A DNA stretch of 64,000 bases from Echinococcus granulosus (lineage: Eukaryota > Platyhelminthes > Cestoda > Cyclophyllidea > Taeniidae): the NCBI RefSeq assembly GCF_000524195.1, contig NW_020170416.1, forward strand, positions 384,250 to 448,249. Direction: 5' to 3'. Each line of letters opens with the position of its first letter. The first letter of the stretch is position 1. The translations under genes and the position numbers were made by a program. Shown piece after piece: positions 63,240 to 64,000 of the stretch. The notes below the pieces were generated by a model. The model worked only from the letters and a program-made list of their open reading frames with translations, was not told where the DNA came from and made no database searches.

Positions 63240-63500
63240 GCAAACACAACCATAGAAGGCGCACAAACTCATCACTGGACTAGGGCTGGCTTCACACAAG
63301 CTAGCGCGGTGGGGAGCGATGAACTTAGCCGTCTTAGAAGCACCACAAGCGTAAACGAGCGCACCTGACCACAGGCGGCAGAAGCCAGTCCCAGGCTGGT
63401 ATAGACATGCCCATCCTAGGGCTCGCCCACTAAGAGCAAAACCATGCGCAGGGCCGGAGATGGCGCAGGCGAATCTCCACGGCTGACAAAAGCGCATGAC
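63240..63500 (-). other. GC-rich island with a long minus-strand open frame
   Basis: This 260-bp block is clearly more GC-rich than the AT-rich flanks. On the minus strand a frame from ATG 63497 stays open for 86 codons (starts MRFCQPWRFACAISG) and is rich in Cys, Gly, Ala and Trp. The composition looks like a GC-rich chance frame or a repeat rather than a typical protein. It could be a CpG-rich promoter or first-exon region of the minus-strand gene just downstream. Confidence 0.3.
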
Positions 63501-64000
63501 AGCTGCAGTGCGATTGCATTAGTACGAGCAACGACATTTCAATGACAACTCATCTCGTTGAGCACGGAACTTACTCCCCTGCCTCATCTCCCCACTTTAT
63601 CCCTCTACACACATAGCACTCCCTTTTTATTCCACTTCTTTCATCAATGGAAGAACCAGTTCTACAAAAAGCCACGTTCATAGCGACGGATCTGTCAAAT
63701 AACGTCAAAACAAATCAAGAGATTTCCAAATTTCTTGAATTAAAACGTGGAGTTTTAAATCATATTAAAGTGATTTAAGGCAGAATTTGGGTTATCGCAT
63801 TTGTCTCATGCCAAAAAGTACCTTGTCCATTTTTACATTTAAAACTAATTACTCGAATGAGGCTATGCTTATGACGTTCAAGTGGAAAACATATTCTAAT
63901 CGCAAAAGGCTTTCTTGAAGTACTTTGCTGACATCTATTGATCTCCCTAAATTTCGGAGTTTCCTCAATAAGAAAAAAAACAAGTCACCTCAAACCTTAT

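Overview
The window looks like flatworm nuclear DNA, most probably from a tapeworm (cestode). Reasons: protein-coding genes of metazoan type (a Src-family kinase, a plasma-membrane-type Na+/H+ exchanger, a UBE2D/E-like E2, an ELP6-like protein); a mix of very small introns (34, 37, 39, 47 nt) and multi-kilobase introns; abundant CATC/GGAT simple repeats; and acceptor-like AGs just upstream of start codons, which could suit spliced-leader trans-splicing. The species assignment is inference. A 100-N assembly gap lies at 27296-27395.

Layout. 0.5-1.0 kb: a divergent two-unit tandem repeat with a poly(A) signal in each unit. 1.5-1.7 kb: a 50-residue microprotein in two exons resembling STMP1. 2.4-3.3 kb: C-terminal exons of an ELP6-like Elongator subunit. 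3.9-4.3 kb: unresolved exon-like ORFs. 4.8-7.5 kb: a two-exon, 739-aa Na+/H+ exchanger. 8.8-10.6 kb: a decayed second exchanger on the opposite strand, tail to tail with the intact copy. 11.2-11.7 kb: an unrecognised, possibly broken membrane-protein gene on the minus strand. 12.5-13.9 kb: a five-exon E2 ubiquitin-conjugating enzyme on the minus strand. 14.0-41.0 kb: a seven-exon, 786-aa Src-family tyrosine kinase that takes up 27 kb, with 11.4-kb and 8.2-kb introns. The E2 and the kinase are head to head, with only 55 bp between their start codons.

41-64 kb is AT-rich and gene-poor. It holds isolated exon-like ORFs (44.2, 54.7 and 61.0 kb), recurrent CCAAT/ATTGG pairs, four POU-octamer matches, one TATA/CCAAT promoter-like block at 54.6 kb, and at the right edge two exons of an unrecognised minus-strand gene that probably continues outside the window. 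This stretch may be regulatory DNA or intron of a large gene; which one is not settled here.

The genes do not form a pathway: the window shows ordinary signalling, ion-transport, ubiquitin and tRNA-modification genes. No CRISPR array, rRNA, convincing tRNA or intact transposon was seen. The most distinctive points are the Src C-terminal extension, the 55-bp divergent promoter, the micro-introns of the E2, the STMP1-like microprotein and the exchanger/pseudogene pair. Exon boundaries were worked out by hand from splice motifs, reading phase and family similarity.
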